The notes under the pieces: generated by a model
What the model was told of the DNA's origin: nothing
What the model saw: only the letters and a program-made list of their open reading frames with translations
Database searches by the model: none
DNA from: Pseudomonadota bacterium
GTDB taxonomy: Bacteria > Pseudomonadota > Gammaproteobacteria > Burkholderiales > Burkholderiaceae_C
Reading direction: 5' to 3'
DNA length: 42,777 nt
Assembly (NCBI GenBank): GCA_020161215.1
Contig: JAIUOM010000024.1
Location: 1 to 42,777, forward strand
In this document: positions 1 to 8,065 of the stretch, piece after piece
Layout: every line of letters begins with the position of its first letter
Numbering within the stretch: position 1 is the first letter of the stretch
Made by a program: the position numbers and the translations under genes

Positions 1-387
1 CTCGGCGAGCGGGACGATGTGGTCGATGTCGAGGTCGGACGAGTTCGTGAAGGTCGTGTCGTCGTAGACGCTCTTCCACGTCCCGCTCGTCGCGTGGCAC
101 GAGGAGTCGGTGACGACGCCGCTGCCGTCACGCTTGAGCACGGTCTCGCGGGTGTCGCACGTGCCGCTGATCGTGATCCAGTGTGTGAACTCGGTGCGGT
201 CGTAGCCGGCGTTGTCCTCGTAGCCGACGTGCAGGCCGGCGAGCATCGTCCGCGAGTCGCTGACGGTCGGCGGCGCCGGCGGCAGGGCCTGGGCGGCGGC
301 CGCGACCGCCGGGCCGCCCGCGGCGACGAGGAGGGTGGCCAGCGCGAGCCGGCGGACGGTGGGACGGAGGCGGGTGGGGTGGGTCAT
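1..387 (-). CDS. Secreted HNH (DUF1524-type) nuclease, N-terminal part only
   Basis: Reading leftwards from the ATG at 387 gives 129 codons open to the window edge. The start MTHPTRLRPTVRRLALATLL is a basic stretch plus hydrophobic core ending in an Ala-rich cleavage region (about residue 30), so the product is probably exported. The mature part has two cysteines (in SGTCDT and SSCHAT) and ends in DIDHIVPLAE, the conserved Asp-His-Ile-Val start of the catalytic HNH motif in secreted actinobacterial DUF1524-type nucleases. The rest of the nuclease domain lies outside the window. Codons end almost only in G or C, as in high-GC Actinobacteria. Role inferred: extracellular nucleic acid degradation. 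The family call is confident; the substrate is unknown. Confidence 0.8.
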   Translation of the reverse strand, partial: MTHPTRLRPTVRRLALATLLVAAGGPAVAAAAQALPPAPPTVSDSRTMLAGLHVGYEDNAGYDRTEFTHWITISGTCDTRETVLKRDGSGVVTDSSCHATSGTWKSVYDDTTFTNSSDLDIDHIVPLAE

Positions 388-498
388 GGCCCCAGACCCT
401 GCCGGGACTCCGCTCCGGTGCGGCCCAACTCGAGGTGAAGAGCGCGTTCCCAGTCCGTCAGCGTCGACCCAAGAGGGTCAGGCGCAGCCCTGTCCGCA

Positions 499-545
499 CC
501 CCGGATGCCGCGGGCCGGGCAGCGCCGGACCTGCGGCATCCGGGG
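499..545 (-). terminator. GC-rich hairpin downstream of the DUF4097 gene
   Basis: A 13-bp perfect inverted repeat (arms 499-511 and 533-545, CCCCGGATGCCGC and its complement) starts 7 nt past the stop codon of the minus-strand gene at 552-1406. No T-run follows, which is usual for actinobacterial terminators. Confidence 0.6.
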
Positions 546-551
546 AGGTGG

Positions 552-1406
552 TCAGGCCCGCCGGAGGATGACGTCGCCGTAGCCGGCGCGCACGCGCACC
601 TCGACGGTCGGCTCGCCCTCGGCCGGCTCGCCCGTGGACTCCAGCTCGCTGCGCACCGCGCCGTGGCGGGCGTCGACGTCGAGCCAGGCCGCGACGCCGG
701 CCGCGATGCCGAGGTCGACCCGGCCGAACGAGGAGTCGACGGACAGGGCGCCCGCGTGCGCCGAGGCCACCCGCACGTCGCCCGCGGCGGCCCGGGCGGT
801 GAGCCCGGCCCGGGCGTGCCCGACGCGCACGTCGCCGGCCGTCGTCGAGAGGTCGAGCGGGCCGGCGCCCTCGTCGACGACGACGTCGCCGGCGGCGGTG
901 CGCCCGGTCAGCGCCCCGCCGGCGTGCGCGACGCGCACCGACCCGGCGGAGGTCTTGAGGTCGGCGTCGCCCTCGACGGTCTCGACCCGGACGTCGCCGG
1001 CGGAGGTGCGGGTGCGCAGCGAGCCGGCGCGCTCGACGTGGATGTCGCCCATCGTGCTGTCGACGTCGACGCGGCCGAGGGCGCCGTGGGTGCTCAGCTC
1101 GCCCCAGCCGCGCACCTCGAGGGCCGAGCCCTCGGGCAGCGTGACGTCGATGTCGACGCGGTCGCCCCCACCGACGAAGCCCCGGATGAGGCGGCTGCCG
1201 ATGCCGCGGGGGCCGCGGACGACGACCCGCGTGCCGCTCTGCTCGACGGTGACGGCGGCGGCGAGGTCGACGTCGCCGCGACGGGCGGCGTTGTGCGGGC
1301 GGACGTCGACGGTCGTCTCGGCCGTGGCGCCTGCGCGGACGGTGAGGTCGGCGCCGGCGACGTCGACGAGGAGGGTGAGGGGCTCGGGGGTGCTGTAGGA
1401 GGGCAT
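552..1406 (-). CDS. DUF4097 family beta-strand repeat protein
   Basis: A 284-residue protein starting at the ATG at 1406 (MPSYSTPEPLTLLVDVAGAD), preceded on the minus strand by GGGAG. The first third is a beta-rich domain. From about residue 130 an imperfect repeat of roughly 19-20 residues carries variants of AGDVRV (TSAGDVRV, TSAGSVRV, TAAGDVVV, TTAGDVRV, AAAGDVRV), as expected for the right-handed beta-helix of the DUF4097/DUF4098 (PspC- and LiaX-like) families. There is no signal peptide or membrane segment, so it is probably cytoplasmic. It lies 91 bp downstream of a ribbon-helix-helix gene on the same strand, and this pairing suggests an operon. Function is not known. Confidence 0.85.
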   Translation of the reverse strand: MPSYSTPEPLTLLVDVAGADLTVRAGATAETTVDVRPHNAARRGDVDLAAAVTVEQSGTRVVVRGPRGIGSRLIRGFVGGGDRVDIDVTLPEGSALEVRGWGELSTHGALGRVDVDSTMGDIHVERAGSLRTRTSAGDVRVETVEGDADLKTSAGSVRVAHAGGALTGRTAAGDVVVDEGAGPLDLSTTAGDVRVGHARAGLTARAAAGDVRVASAHAGALSVDSSFGRVDLGIAAGVAAWLDVDARHGAVRSELESTGEPAEGEPTVEVRVRAGYGDVILRRA

Positions 1407-1497
1407 GGCGGATCTCCCGGTGTCGGGTCGGAGGGTGCTGTGGGTGCTGTGTCGTCGGCCCGTGGGCCGTGCGGTGCGGGTGCGGGGAGGGTGCGGG

Positions 1498-2022
1498 TCA
1501 GCGCACCCATCCCGTGTGGCGCTGCCCGAGGCCGCTCGCGCGGGTGGAGGCGGCGGGTGCGTGGGCGGGGCGCTCGCCGACGGCCGCGGCGACCGTGCGG
1601 ACGAGCCAGGCGTTGACCGACATGCCCGCGGCGTCGGCGGCCTCCTCGACCCGGGGCTTGAGGCGCTCGGGGAGGCGGAGGCTGAGGCGGGCGGTGCCGC
1701 CCTCGTCGGCGCCGTCGTCGGCCGGTGCCGGCCGGGCGGGGGCGCTCGTCGGTGCGGCGTCGGGCGCGAGGTCCGCGGCGGTGGGCGCGGTGACGACGAG
1801 GTCGACGTCACGGCCGCGCAGCCGGACCTCGACGGCGCCGGGCGTCAGCGCGGCCGAGATGTCGGCGCTGGCCTCGACGAGCGCGTCGAGGAGGACGAGG
1901 CGGGCCGAGGTCTCGAGCGCGGGGGCGAGGACCTCGGCGAGGGCCACGGCCTCGTCGCCGCCGGCGCGGGCCGAGGAGAGCAGGTCGCGCTGGAGACGGG
2001 AGGCGTACGGGAGGAGGTCCAT
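1498..2022 (-). CDS. Ribbon-helix-helix (HicB/Arc-like) DNA-binding protein
   Basis: A 174-residue protein from the ATG at 2022 (MDLLPYASRLQRDLLSSARA); an in-frame ATG at 2058 is possible but the shorter form begins where the helical domain begins. The N-terminal half is helical, then an Ala/Pro/Asp linker, then a C-terminal RHH motif (LSLRLPERLKPRVEEAADAA followed by GMSVNAWLVRTV, about residues 110-145) typical of HicB-type antitoxins and Arc repressors. No HicA-like toxin is next to it; the neighbour is the DUF4097 gene downstream. Inferred role: dimeric repressor, probably of its own operon. The paired TGACGTC sites at its start codon are candidate operators. Confidence 0.75.
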   Translation of the reverse strand: MDLLPYASRLQRDLLSSARAGGDEAVALAEVLAPALETSARLVLLDALVEASADISAALTPGAVEVRLRGRDVDLVVTAPTAADLAPDAAPTSAPARPAPADDGADEGGTARLSLRLPERLKPRVEEAADAAGMSVNAWLVRTVAAAVGERPAHAPAASTRASGLGQRHTGWVR

Positions 2023-2050
2023 GACGTCATTCTGACACCACAGTGACGTC
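2021..2050 (-). promoter_or_regulatory. Candidate RHH operator: paired TGACGTC sites
   Basis: TGACGTC occurs at 2022-2028, inside the 10-bp palindrome ATGACGTCAT that overlaps the start codon, and again at 2044-2050. The 22-bp spacing is about two helical turns, as expected for cooperative binding of RHH dimers. Autoregulation is inferred. Confidence 0.35.
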
Positions 2051-2108
2051 GTCCGCAAGGTCCTACGGACCCGTGGCGTCGAACCACACCGTTGTCGCGG
2101 CCAAACGC

Positions 2109-2148
2109 ACGACGCCGGATGACGCCACGTGGCGTCATCCGGCGTCGT
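2109..2148. terminator. Perfect 40-bp palindrome, probable bidirectional terminator
   Basis: Bases 2109-2128 are the exact reverse complement of 2129-2148, centred on CACGTG. It lies between the start of the RHH gene and the stop codon of a minus-strand gene whose last codons are at 2189 onward, so it is placed to terminate that gene. A protein-binding site is the alternative. Confidence 0.55.
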
Positions 2149-2184
2149 CAGGTGCGGACCCCCGGACGGGGTCGACCCCGCGGG

Positions 2185-2210
2185 AGGGTCAGGCGCAGTC
2201 CTTGCAGATG
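2185..2210. other. Probable chimeric junction 1 (actinobacterial to betaproteobacterial)
   Basis: To the left, very GC-rich actinobacterial genes on the minus strand; to the right, a plus-strand T3SS chaperone that lacks its first half. The change falls within about 25 bp. Confidence 0.75.
2189..2207 (-). other. Possible last codons of a lost actinobacterial gene
   Basis: On the minus strand, ending with TGA at 2191-2189, the frame reads C-K-D-C-A-stop just upstream of the palindrome terminator. A Cys-x-x-Cys tail would fit a metal-binding protein end, but only about five codons survive before the sequence changes to T3SS DNA. The gene cannot be identified. Confidence 0.2.
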
Positions 2211-2477
2211 CTGAAGCGTCTTGAGGAGGCCGTGCTCATCTACTCGTTGATGCTGGTGCTGTTTCCCGATCAGCTGGAGCCGAGTATCCATGTGGCCCAA
2301 TGTCAGCTTGCGCAGGGTGATCGGGACAGCGCCGTCGCCACGCTGAGCCAGCTGGACAGCGCACTGGAAGACGACGCCCCCCTGAAGCAGCGCACGCGGG
2401 CCTTGCTGGAGCAATTGCAAAAGCCGCAGTCGGCAAGTTCCCCCGCATCCGCCAGAATGCCTATTGATGCCAGCTGA
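2202..2477 (+). CDS. T3SS TPR chaperone (LcrH/SycD-like), 5' truncated
   Basis: The frame carries LQMLKRLEEAVLIYSLMLVL and then HVAQCQLAQGDRDSAVATLS, which fits the last tetratricopeptide repeats of the LcrH/SycD class II chaperones (helix A ...YS...L.P, helix B HxAxCxLAxGDxxxA). Full-length family members have about 150-170 residues; only about 91 remain and the first repeat and dimerisation helix are missing. Upstream codons in the same frame are actinobacterial non-coding DNA, so the ATG at 2208 is not the true start. The stop overlaps the next gene by 11 nt. In the family this protein binds hydrophobic translocators in the cytoplasm before secretion. Confidence 0.65.
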   Translation: MQMLKRLEEAVLIYSLMLVLFPDQLEPSIHVAQCQLAQGDRDSAVATLSQLDSALEDDAPLKQRTRALLEQLQKPQSASSPASARMPIDAS

Positions 2478-2934
2478 GCCAACCGACCTGCCCAGTGCAG
2501 GCGACATACGCCTACTGTCCGCGATCGGATTCATCGCGGCCGGCAGAGGCGATCTTGCGCGCGCCGAAGCGATCTTCGGCGCGCTTTTGTCCTTGCGTCC
2601 GCACAAGGCGGTCGGGCACGTCGGCGTGGCCATGGCCCTGATAAATCGCGGACGGCCGGCGGAAGCGGCCAGCCGGCTTGCCGAAACTGTGCTTTCCGAT
2701 ACGGAGGAGAACCAAATGGTGCGTGCCGTGCACGGCCTGGCGCTGCAGCTAGACCGACGTCCCGGAGAAGCCAATCGGGTGCTGAAGGCGGTTGCCGAGG
2801 CGCCCTCCTCCACATCCGAATCGACGGCGGGGGTGCGATTGGCCGCCAGTTTGCTGGGCACCGGCTCCCCGGCGCAGGCAGCCCGCATGCGAGCTGCATC
2901 CGTCGCACCCACCAACCCAGACGGCCCGACCTGA
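2467..2934 (+). CDS. T3SS TPR-type chaperone (SctG/HrpB1-like)
   Basis: A 155-residue protein from the ATG at 2467, starting inside the end of the preceding TPR gene. It is Ala/Leu-rich and helical, with two or three degenerate TPR units (SAIGFIAAGRGDLARAEAIF, then VGVAMALINRGRPAEAASRL). Its place directly before the rod gene sctI, together with size and repeats, fits SctG/YscG-like needle-subunit chaperones or the HrpB1/HrpK class. The C-terminal 40 residues are low in predicted structure. The needle subunit gene itself is not in the window. The class is likely; the exact client is inferred. Confidence 0.6.
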   Translation: MPAEPTDLPSAGDIRLLSAIGFIAAGRGDLARAEAIFGALLSLRPHKAVGHVGVAMALINRGRPAEAASRLAETVLSDTEENQMVRAVHGLALQLDRRPGEANRVLKAVAEAPSSTSESTAGVRLAASLLGTGSPAQAARMRAASVAPTNPDGPT

Positions 2935-2959
2935 TTTTTCTTTTTGCAAGGATTTCGCC

Positions 2960-3403
2960 ATGGACGCCGCAGCTATCGCTCTTGTTGCCCAATTGACCCC
3001 TCCTGCGATACCGGTTGCTGAAGCGGTCGGGCCGGCGCTGCCCGTCGTGGCCCCGGACGGCTTGGCGGCGGCGCGGTTCCGCGCCTTGATGGAGGCGCCG
3101 CCAACGGCAAACCCAGCCCCCGTCGACCCCTCAAGCGCCGCGCATGGCCCTGGGCTGGCACCGGTTGACGGCGAGGTGTCATTGGGCGATCGGGTGCTGG
3201 CGGGCATGCAGAATGTGTCCGGTGAACTGCAGCAGGCCTGGAAGACCGTATCCGACAAGGTGTATGGCGGCAAGGCGATGGATGCGCCAGAGATGCTGCA
3301 ACTGCAACTGCAGCTGACACAGATTGCCGTGCAGTACGAATTGCTGGGCAAGGCCGTGAGCCGCTCAACCCAGAACATTGACCAATTGGTTCGTATCCAA
3401 TGA
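2960..3403 (+). CDS. sctI: T3SS inner rod protein SctI (YscI/HrpJ family)
   Basis: A 147-residue protein; the ATG at 2960 is preceded by AAGGA. The N-terminal 60 residues are Ala/Pro-rich and probably unstructured. The C-terminal half has the features of the YscI/HrpJ rod family: LGDRVLAGMQNVSGELQQAW and then LQLQLTQIAVQYELLGKAVS with a final TQNIDQLVRIQ helix. In the assembled machine this protein forms the periplasmic rod joining the export gate and the needle, and it influences substrate switching. It overlaps sctJ by ATGA, as in the Bordetella bsc order I-J-K-L-N. Confidence 0.85.
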   Translation: MDAAAIALVAQLTPPAIPVAEAVGPALPVVAPDGLAAARFRALMEAPPTANPAPVDPSSAAHGPGLAPVDGEVSLGDRVLAGMQNVSGELQQAWKTVSDKVYGGKAMDAPEMLQLQLQLTQIAVQYELLGKAVSRSTQNIDQLVRIQ

Positions 3404-4215
3404 CCGAACAGCCGACTGCGGCGCGATGGCGCCGGGCCTTGTACGTGGCGCTGCTGCTGGCTTGCGGCTTTCTGGCCGCATGCGGCGCGCGCGTGGACCT
3501 GATGGGCGCGGTTCCCGAAGACGAGGCCAACGAGGTGCTGGCGGCCCTACTCAAGGCCGATATCGCGGCCACCAAAACCAGCGGCAAGGAGGGCATGGTC
3601 GGTGTGCAAGTGAACAGCCAGCAGGTCGGCCGCGCCCTGCAGGTGCTGCGCGAAAACGGCTTGCCGCGCGAGCGCTATGCGGGCATGGGGCAGGTGTTCA
3701 AGAAGGAAGGGCTGATCTCCTCGCCCCTGGAAGAGCGCGCACGCTACATCTTCGCGCTGTCGCAAGAGCTGTCCGGCACGCTTTCCAGAATCGATGGCGT
3801 GCTGCACGCGCGGGTGCATGTGGTGCTGCCCGAGCGCGGCGTGGGCGGTGAACCCGGTGTGTTGTCCACGGCGGCGGTGTTCATCAAGCACCAAGACGGT
3901 TACAACCTGGAACTGATCCAGCCGCAGATGCGGCGCCTGGTGACAAACAGCATCCCCGGCCTGACGCCGGAACGGGTGTCGATTGTGTTCGTCGCGGCGC
4001 AGCCGATCACCTCGTCGACCACGGCACCCCACTGGGCACACGTGCTCGGTTTCGAAGTCAATCCCGACTCGGCCGCCGGCTTGTCGCTGCTGCTGTGGAG
4101 TCTGCTTGGGATGCTGACTGTGGCGCTCGGCCTGTGTGGCGGGTTGTTCTGGCGCTATGTGCGCCCCACCCTGCGCAAGCAGGAGGAACCACAGGGGGCT
4201 CGCGGTGCGGCCTGA
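3400..4215 (+). CDS. sctJ: T3SS inner-membrane ring lipoprotein SctJ
   Basis: A 271-residue YscJ/FliF-family protein. Residues 10-29 form a lipoprotein signal with lipobox LAAC (Cys about 28). Two ring-building domains follow, with family motifs: DLMGAVPEDEANEVLAALL, GLPRERYAGMGQVF, GLISSPLEERARYIFALSQE, the phrase VHVVLP, and LVTNSIPGLTPERVSIVFV. A C-terminal transmembrane helix (about 225-247) ends in a basic cytoplasmic tail. SctJ forms the inner ring of the basal body with SctD. The ATG overlaps the sctI stop. All expected elements are intact. Confidence 0.95.
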   Translation: MTEQPTAARWRRALYVALLLACGFLAACGARVDLMGAVPEDEANEVLAALLKADIAATKTSGKEGMVGVQVNSQQVGRALQVLRENGLPRERYAGMGQVFKKEGLISSPLEERARYIFALSQELSGTLSRIDGVLHARVHVVLPERGVGGEPGVLSTAAVFIKHQDGYNLELIQPQMRRLVTNSIPGLTPERVSIVFVAAQPITSSTTAPHWAHVLGFEVNPDSAAGLSLLLWSLLGMLTVALGLCGGLFWRYVRPTLRKQEEPQGARGAA

Positions 4216-4265
4216 TCGCAGGTTCAGATGGACTGGCAAGGCCATGGCCTCCCTGGGGGCAGGCC

Positions 4266-4961
4266 ATGGTTGATGCGCTGATCCCTTCACGGGGCACGCA
4301 TTGGGGTGTCTTGGCGCGGTTGACGCAGTTCAACCTGCTGCCCAGCCTGTTTTTGCATCCAGGTCAGGTGAAACTGTTGTCTCCACCCAACGGCATGGAT
4401 ACCAATGCGGCCCGACACCCGGCCGTGCAGGCCGCGCTGCATCGACAGTGGTCCCAACGGCTGCTGGCCCGGCTGAACGTTGCGGCATCGCCAGTGGTCA
4501 ACCTGAAGGAGCCTGCGTTGCCGCTGGCCCTGATGGCGGCCGAGCAGCTCGACCGGCTGGTGCGGGAGTTGGGAATCGCCCTGCTCGGTCGCCGACTGCG
4601 CCGAATGATCCTGCGTGACGACGTCTTGGCGGTGCGGGCTTCGCTGGGCGAAACCGGTATGCGCTGGGCGCTCGAGGGCGCTCGCGAGCTGCATCCCGGC
4701 TTGCTTGAAGCCCCACCTGTCTCCCCACAGGGATCGGCGCAGGCCGCCGACCTTCTGGGCGCCAGCCTGCTTGGTCTGGCTTGGCACGATGCCCCGCAGT
4801 CGCTGCGATTGCGCGCGGACTGGCGGGTTGCGCCGGAGGCGCACTCTGAACAGGCGCGCGGCGTCTGTGGCCTGGGCGCTACCGAAGCCCGTGTGCTGTG
4901 TCTGCGGCGCCTAACCGAAACGGATCCCGAATGGCTTTCCTGCTTTCCCGAGACCCGCTGA
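4266..4961 (+). CDS. sctK: T3SS sorting-platform protein SctK
   Basis: A 231-residue soluble protein, starting at the ATG at 4266 after a 50-nt gap from sctJ; no closer in-frame ATG is available. It is assigned to SctK (YscK/HrpB4 class) mainly by position between sctJ and sctL and by size, supported by a family-like N-terminus (LARLTQFNLLPSLFLHPGQV) and central segment (LGRRLRRMILRDDVLAVRAS). SctK links the cytoplasmic SctQ-SctL-SctN platform to the SctD ring. This is a poorly conserved family, so sequence evidence alone is moderate. The 3' end overlaps sctL by 31 nt. Confidence 0.75.
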   Translation: MVDALIPSRGTHWGVLARLTQFNLLPSLFLHPGQVKLLSPPNGMDTNAARHPAVQAALHRQWSQRLLARLNVAASPVVNLKEPALPLALMAAEQLDRLVRELGIALLGRRLRRMILRDDVLAVRASLGETGMRWALEGARELHPGLLEAPPVSPQGSAQAADLLGASLLGLAWHDAPQSLRLRADWRVAPEAHSEQARGVCGLGATEARVLCLRRLTETDPEWLSCFPETR

Positions 4962-5572
4962 CACCGTCGCGCAGCCTGTCGGTCCGGATTCCGCCCGGCA
5001 CGCGTGTGGTGCGCGCCTCGGAAATCGCGACCCTGGTGGAGGTCGAAGCCCTGTTGGCAACGGCGCGCGCCCAGGCCGACGCGATTGTCGAAAATGCGCG
5101 CGCCGCATTCGAGCAAGAGCGCCAGCGCGGCTACCAGGAGGGCTTGGCGGAAGCCCGGATGGACCAGGCGGAAAAAATGATCGACACAGTGAGTCGCACT
5201 GTGGATTATTTTGCCCAGGTCGAGCAGGAGATGGTGGCCTTGGTGATGAGCGCGGTGCGCAAGATTGTCGATGGATTCGACGACGAGGCGCGCGTGCTGA
5301 CGGTGGTCAGAAACGCTCTGTCGGTGGTTCGCAATCAGAAACAGATGACCCTGCGCCTGCACCCCAGTCAGGTGGAGATAGTGCGTGGCCACGTCAACGA
5401 ACTCCTGGCCGCCTACCCGGGCGTTGGCTACCTGGACATTCTTCCGGACGGGCGACTGGAGCCGGCCGCGTGCATCCTGGAAAGTGAAATCGGCATGGTG
5501 GAAGCCAGCATCGAGGGCCAGATCGCGGCGCTGCAAGGCGCGTTCCAGAAAGTGCTGGGCAACCGCGTATGA
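4931..5572 (+). CDS. sctL: T3SS stator / ATPase regulator SctL
   Basis: A 213-residue HrpE/YscL/FliH-family protein from the ATG at 4931. After a short N-terminus ([20 protein letters not shown]) comes a long charged coiled coil (about 40-110: [20 protein letters not shown] and [20 protein letters not shown]), then the globular C-terminal domain ([36 protein letters not shown]), the part that binds the ATPase N-terminus. FliH-like GxxxG spacing is weak. SctL forms the spokes linking SctN to SctQ and holds the ATPase inactive. It overlaps sctK upstream and sctN (ATGA) downstream. Confidence 0.9.
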   Translation: MAFLLSRDPLTPSRSLSVRIPPGTRVVRASEIATLVEVEALLATARAQADAIVENARAAFEQERQRGYQEGLAEARMDQAEKMIDTVSRTVDYFAQVEQEMVALVMSAVRKIVDGFDDEARVLTVVRNALSVVRNQKQMTLRLHPSQVEIVRGHVNELLAAYPGVGYLDILPDGRLEPAACILESEIGMVEASIEGQIAALQGAFQKVLGNRV

Positions 5573-6957
5573 ACGACGGCACCGAAATTTTGACCCCGGT
5601 GGCGCGCACCGGACGCCAGTTCGACTATATCGCCGAGATGATGGAACTGGCCCTGCAGGACGCGCCCACGCTGCGCATCAAGGGCCGAGTGACTCAGGTG
5701 ATCGGCACCATCATCCGTGCGGTCGTGCCGACCGTGAAGGTGGGCGAGGTGTGCGTGCTGCGCAATCCGGGCGAGGATTTCGAAATGAAGGCCGAGGTGG
5801 TGGGCTTCGTGCGTGACGCCGCCCTGCTCACCCCGATCGGCGACATGTACGGCATCTCGGCCGCCACCGAGGTGATTCCCACCGGGCGCGCGCATGTGGT
5901 GCCGGTCGGCTTCGGGTTGCTAGGGCGGGTGTTGGACGGCCTGGGGCGTCCTTTGGACGAAGCCGAACGTGGTCCGCTGGAGGCCACCAAGTACTACCCC
6001 GTGTTCGCCGATGCCCCGGATCCGCTGAAACGTCGAATTATCCAGGCGCCGCTGGAACTTGGGGTGCGCGCGCTGGACTCGGTACTGACCTGTGGAGAAG
6101 GCCAGCGGCTGGGTATTTTTGCCGCCGCCGGCGGTGGCAAGTCCACCCTGATGGCCATGCTGGTCAAGGGCGCGGCGGTGGATGTCACCGTGGTGGCCCT
6201 GATCGGTGAGCGTGGGCGCGAGGTGCGCGAGTTTCTGGAGCACGAACTTGGCCCCGAAGGGCGGCGGCGCGCGGTGATCGTCTGCGCCACCAGCGACAAA
6301 TCATCGATGGAACGCGCCAAGGCCGCTTACGTGGCCACGGCCATCGCCGAGTTCTTCCGCGACCAGGGCAAGAAGGTTCTGTTTTTGATGGACTCGGTCA
6401 CCCGGTTCGCGCGCGCCCAGCGCGAGATCGGCCTGGCGGCCGGGGAGCCGCCGACGCGCCGAGGTTATCCGCCTTCGGTGTTTGCCACCTTGCCCAAGCT
6501 GATGGAGCGCTCGGGCATGAACCATCTGGGATCGATCACCGCCTTGTACACCGTGCTGGTCGAAGGCGACGACATGACCGAGCCGATTGCCGACGAGACG
6601 CGATCCATCCTGGATGGTCACATCGTGCTGTCGCGCCGACTGGCGTCGGTCAACCACTACCCGGCCATCGATGTTCTTTCCTCGGCCTCGCGCGTGATGA
6701 ACGCGGTCGTTTCCCCAGAACACAAGCACATGGCGGGCCGGCTGCGTGAGCTGCTGGCAAAGTACGAGGAAGTCGAGTTGCTGGTCAAGATTGGCGAGTA
6801 CAAGCGCGGTGGAGATGCCGCGACCGACGAGGCCGTGGACAAGATCGAGGCCATCAGGACCTTCCTGAAACAGCGCACGGATGAGCGATCTTCGCTGGCC
6901 GAGACCCTGGAGCGCTTGACCGGACTGGTTGGTCAGGGTTCGGGAGGTGGGCGATGA
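5569..6957 (+). CDS. sctN: T3SS ATPase SctN
   Basis: A 462-residue F1-like ATPase of the FliI/YscN family at full family length. Walker A is [14 protein letters not shown] (about 181-194), the Walker B strand is [20 protein letters not shown] (about 270-289), the catalytic Glu lies in [18 protein letters not shown], and [20 protein letters not shown] and the C-terminal [20 protein letters not shown] follow. The homohexamer at the base of the injectisome strips chaperones and unfolds substrates. ATGA overlaps occur at both ends (sctL and sctO), implying translational coupling. No key residue is missing. Confidence 0.97.
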   Translation: MNDGTEILTPVARTGRQFDYIAEMMELALQDAPTLRIKGRVTQVIGTIIRAVVPTVKVGEVCVLRNPGEDFEMKAEVVGFVRDAALLTPIGDMYGISAATEVIPTGRAHVVPVGFGLLGRVLDGLGRPLDEAERGPLEATKYYPVFADAPDPLKRRIIQAPLELGVRALDSVLTCGEGQRLGIFAAAGGGKSTLMAMLVKGAAVDVTVVALIGERGREVREFLEHELGPEGRRRAVIVCATSDKSSMERAKAAYVATAIAEFFRDQGKKVLFLMDSVTRFARAQREIGLAAGEPPTRRGYPPSVFATLPKLMERSGMNHLGSITALYTVLVEGDDMTEPIADETRSILDGHIVLSRRLASVNHYPAIDVLSSASRVMNAVVSPEHKHMAGRLRELLAKYEEVELLVKIGEYKRGGDAATDEAVDKIEAIRTFLKQRTDERSSLAETLERLTGLVGQGSGGGR

Positions 6958-7463
6958 ACGTATTTCGGGATTTGCTGCGCATCAAGAAGTTTCGCGAAGA
7001 CCGGGCGGAGCTGCAGGTATTGCATCAGCGCAGCCTAGCCCAGGAGGCACGGGAAGCCCGAGAGGACGCCGAAGCCTTGCTGACCAAGTTGCTGTTCGAC
7101 GGCGTCAGGATCGAGGATCAGGCGTACCAGGAGCTGTGCCAGCGCATCGTTCGCCTGCGCCAGATCGAGGACGCACAACAATTGGTTGCGAGCCTGCGGC
7201 AGCGCGAGGCCCTGCAGCACGACGTGGTGCGCGGTGCCCTGGACAGCGAGCGGCTGGCCGAGCAAGCCCTGGCCGAAGCCCGGGAGGGATTGCGCGAGGC
7301 CACCCGGCAGAAGAACAAATTTGTCGAGTTGTCGGCGAACTTCGAGCTCAGCCAGTTGCGAGAGAGCGAACGCAAGGAAGAGCTGGAGCTGGAGGAAGTC
7401 GCCAGCTTGCGCCGCGACCGGGAAGACTGGGATGCCCACGATCCGCAGGAGGCTCTACCGTGA
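6954..7463 (+). CDS. sctO: T3SS stalk protein SctO
   Basis: A 169-residue, highly charged, almost wholly alpha-helical protein predicted to form a two-helix antiparallel coiled coil ([20 protein letters not shown] ... [10 protein letters not shown]-like heptads ... [14 protein letters not shown]). Length, composition and position directly after sctN match YscO/FliJ, the central stalk that inserts into the ATPase ring and contacts the SctV export gate. Sequence conservation in this family is low, so position carries much of the weight. Confidence 0.85.
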   Translation: MNVFRDLLRIKKFREDRAELQVLHQRSLAQEAREAREDAEALLTKLLFDGVRIEDQAYQELCQRIVRLRQIEDAQQLVASLRQREALQHDVVRGALDSERLAEQALAEAREGLREATRQKNKFVELSANFELSQLRESERKEELELEEVASLRRDREDWDAHDPQEALP

Positions 7464-8065
7464 GCGGCACGGAACGCTCCGTCCGCCTGGATCTAGGTAT
7501 GCCTCCGCGTTCCGACTTGGGGCAGGAGAACGATACCGCGTTCTCGTCCACCCGGGATTCGCGTGACGAATATCGGGCGTCCAGCGATTCTGGGCGCTTT
7601 CAGGCCTTGCTGAAACCCGGGGCGCTGCCTCCCGACTCGAACGCCCCTACCACGACCAAACCGCTGGATCTGTTTGCGCAGTCGCCCATCAACCCGGCGG
7701 ATCCCGTGGCGAAGAGCGAACCGGCCGCCCGGGCGGACGATGACCTGGCGGCGCTGGATCAACAGCTTGCTCAGGCGGTCGATCGTTTGCTGGTCGGACA
7801 GGGGCGACATGGCGGCGCCAGCGTACAAATGCAGCTGGCGGACGAGCAGTTGCCCGGCGTGCTGCTGGAAGTGTTTCACGACGAAGGCGCGGTGATCACC
7901 CAGTTCACCTGCGCCGTCGAAGAGGCGCGCGAGAAATTGGCCCGAGCCGCGCCATGGCTTGCCGATCGGCTGGCCGAGCGATTGCGCTCGGATGTGCTGG
8001 TGCGCGTCCTGGCCGACGACCCAGAAGACCCCTACCCCGTGGAAGCACGGGCTTCCTGCGCGTGA
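7460..8065 (+). CDS. sctP: T3SS needle-length / substrate-switch protein SctP
   Basis: A 201-residue protein beginning with GTG at 7460, overlapping the sctO stop as GTGA; AGGAGG at 7447-7452 fixes this start. Residues 1-100 are Pro/Asp/Ser-rich and look unstructured. The C-terminal 100 residues (VQMQLADEQLPGVLLEVFHD, then EEAREKLARAAPWLADRLAE) look like the T3S4 (substrate specificity switch) domain of YscP/HrpP/FliK. It is much shorter than Yersinia YscP (over 450 residues), so if it acts as a ruler the needle should be short. The call combines this domain with position. Confidence 0.75.
   Translation: MSGTERSVRLDLGMPPRSDLGQENDTAFSSTRDSRDEYRASSDSGRFQALLKPGALPPDSNAPTTTKPLDLFAQSPINPADPVAKSEPAARADDDLAALDQQLAQAVDRLLVGQGRHGGASVQMQLADEQLPGVLLEVFHDEGAVITQFTCAVEEAREKLARAAPWLADRLAERLRSDVLVRVLADDPEDPYPVEARASCA

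Noticed and set aside
1498-2022. Complete HicAB toxin-antitoxin system
   Set aside because: No HicA-like gene is adjacent; the neighbour is a DUF4097 protein.
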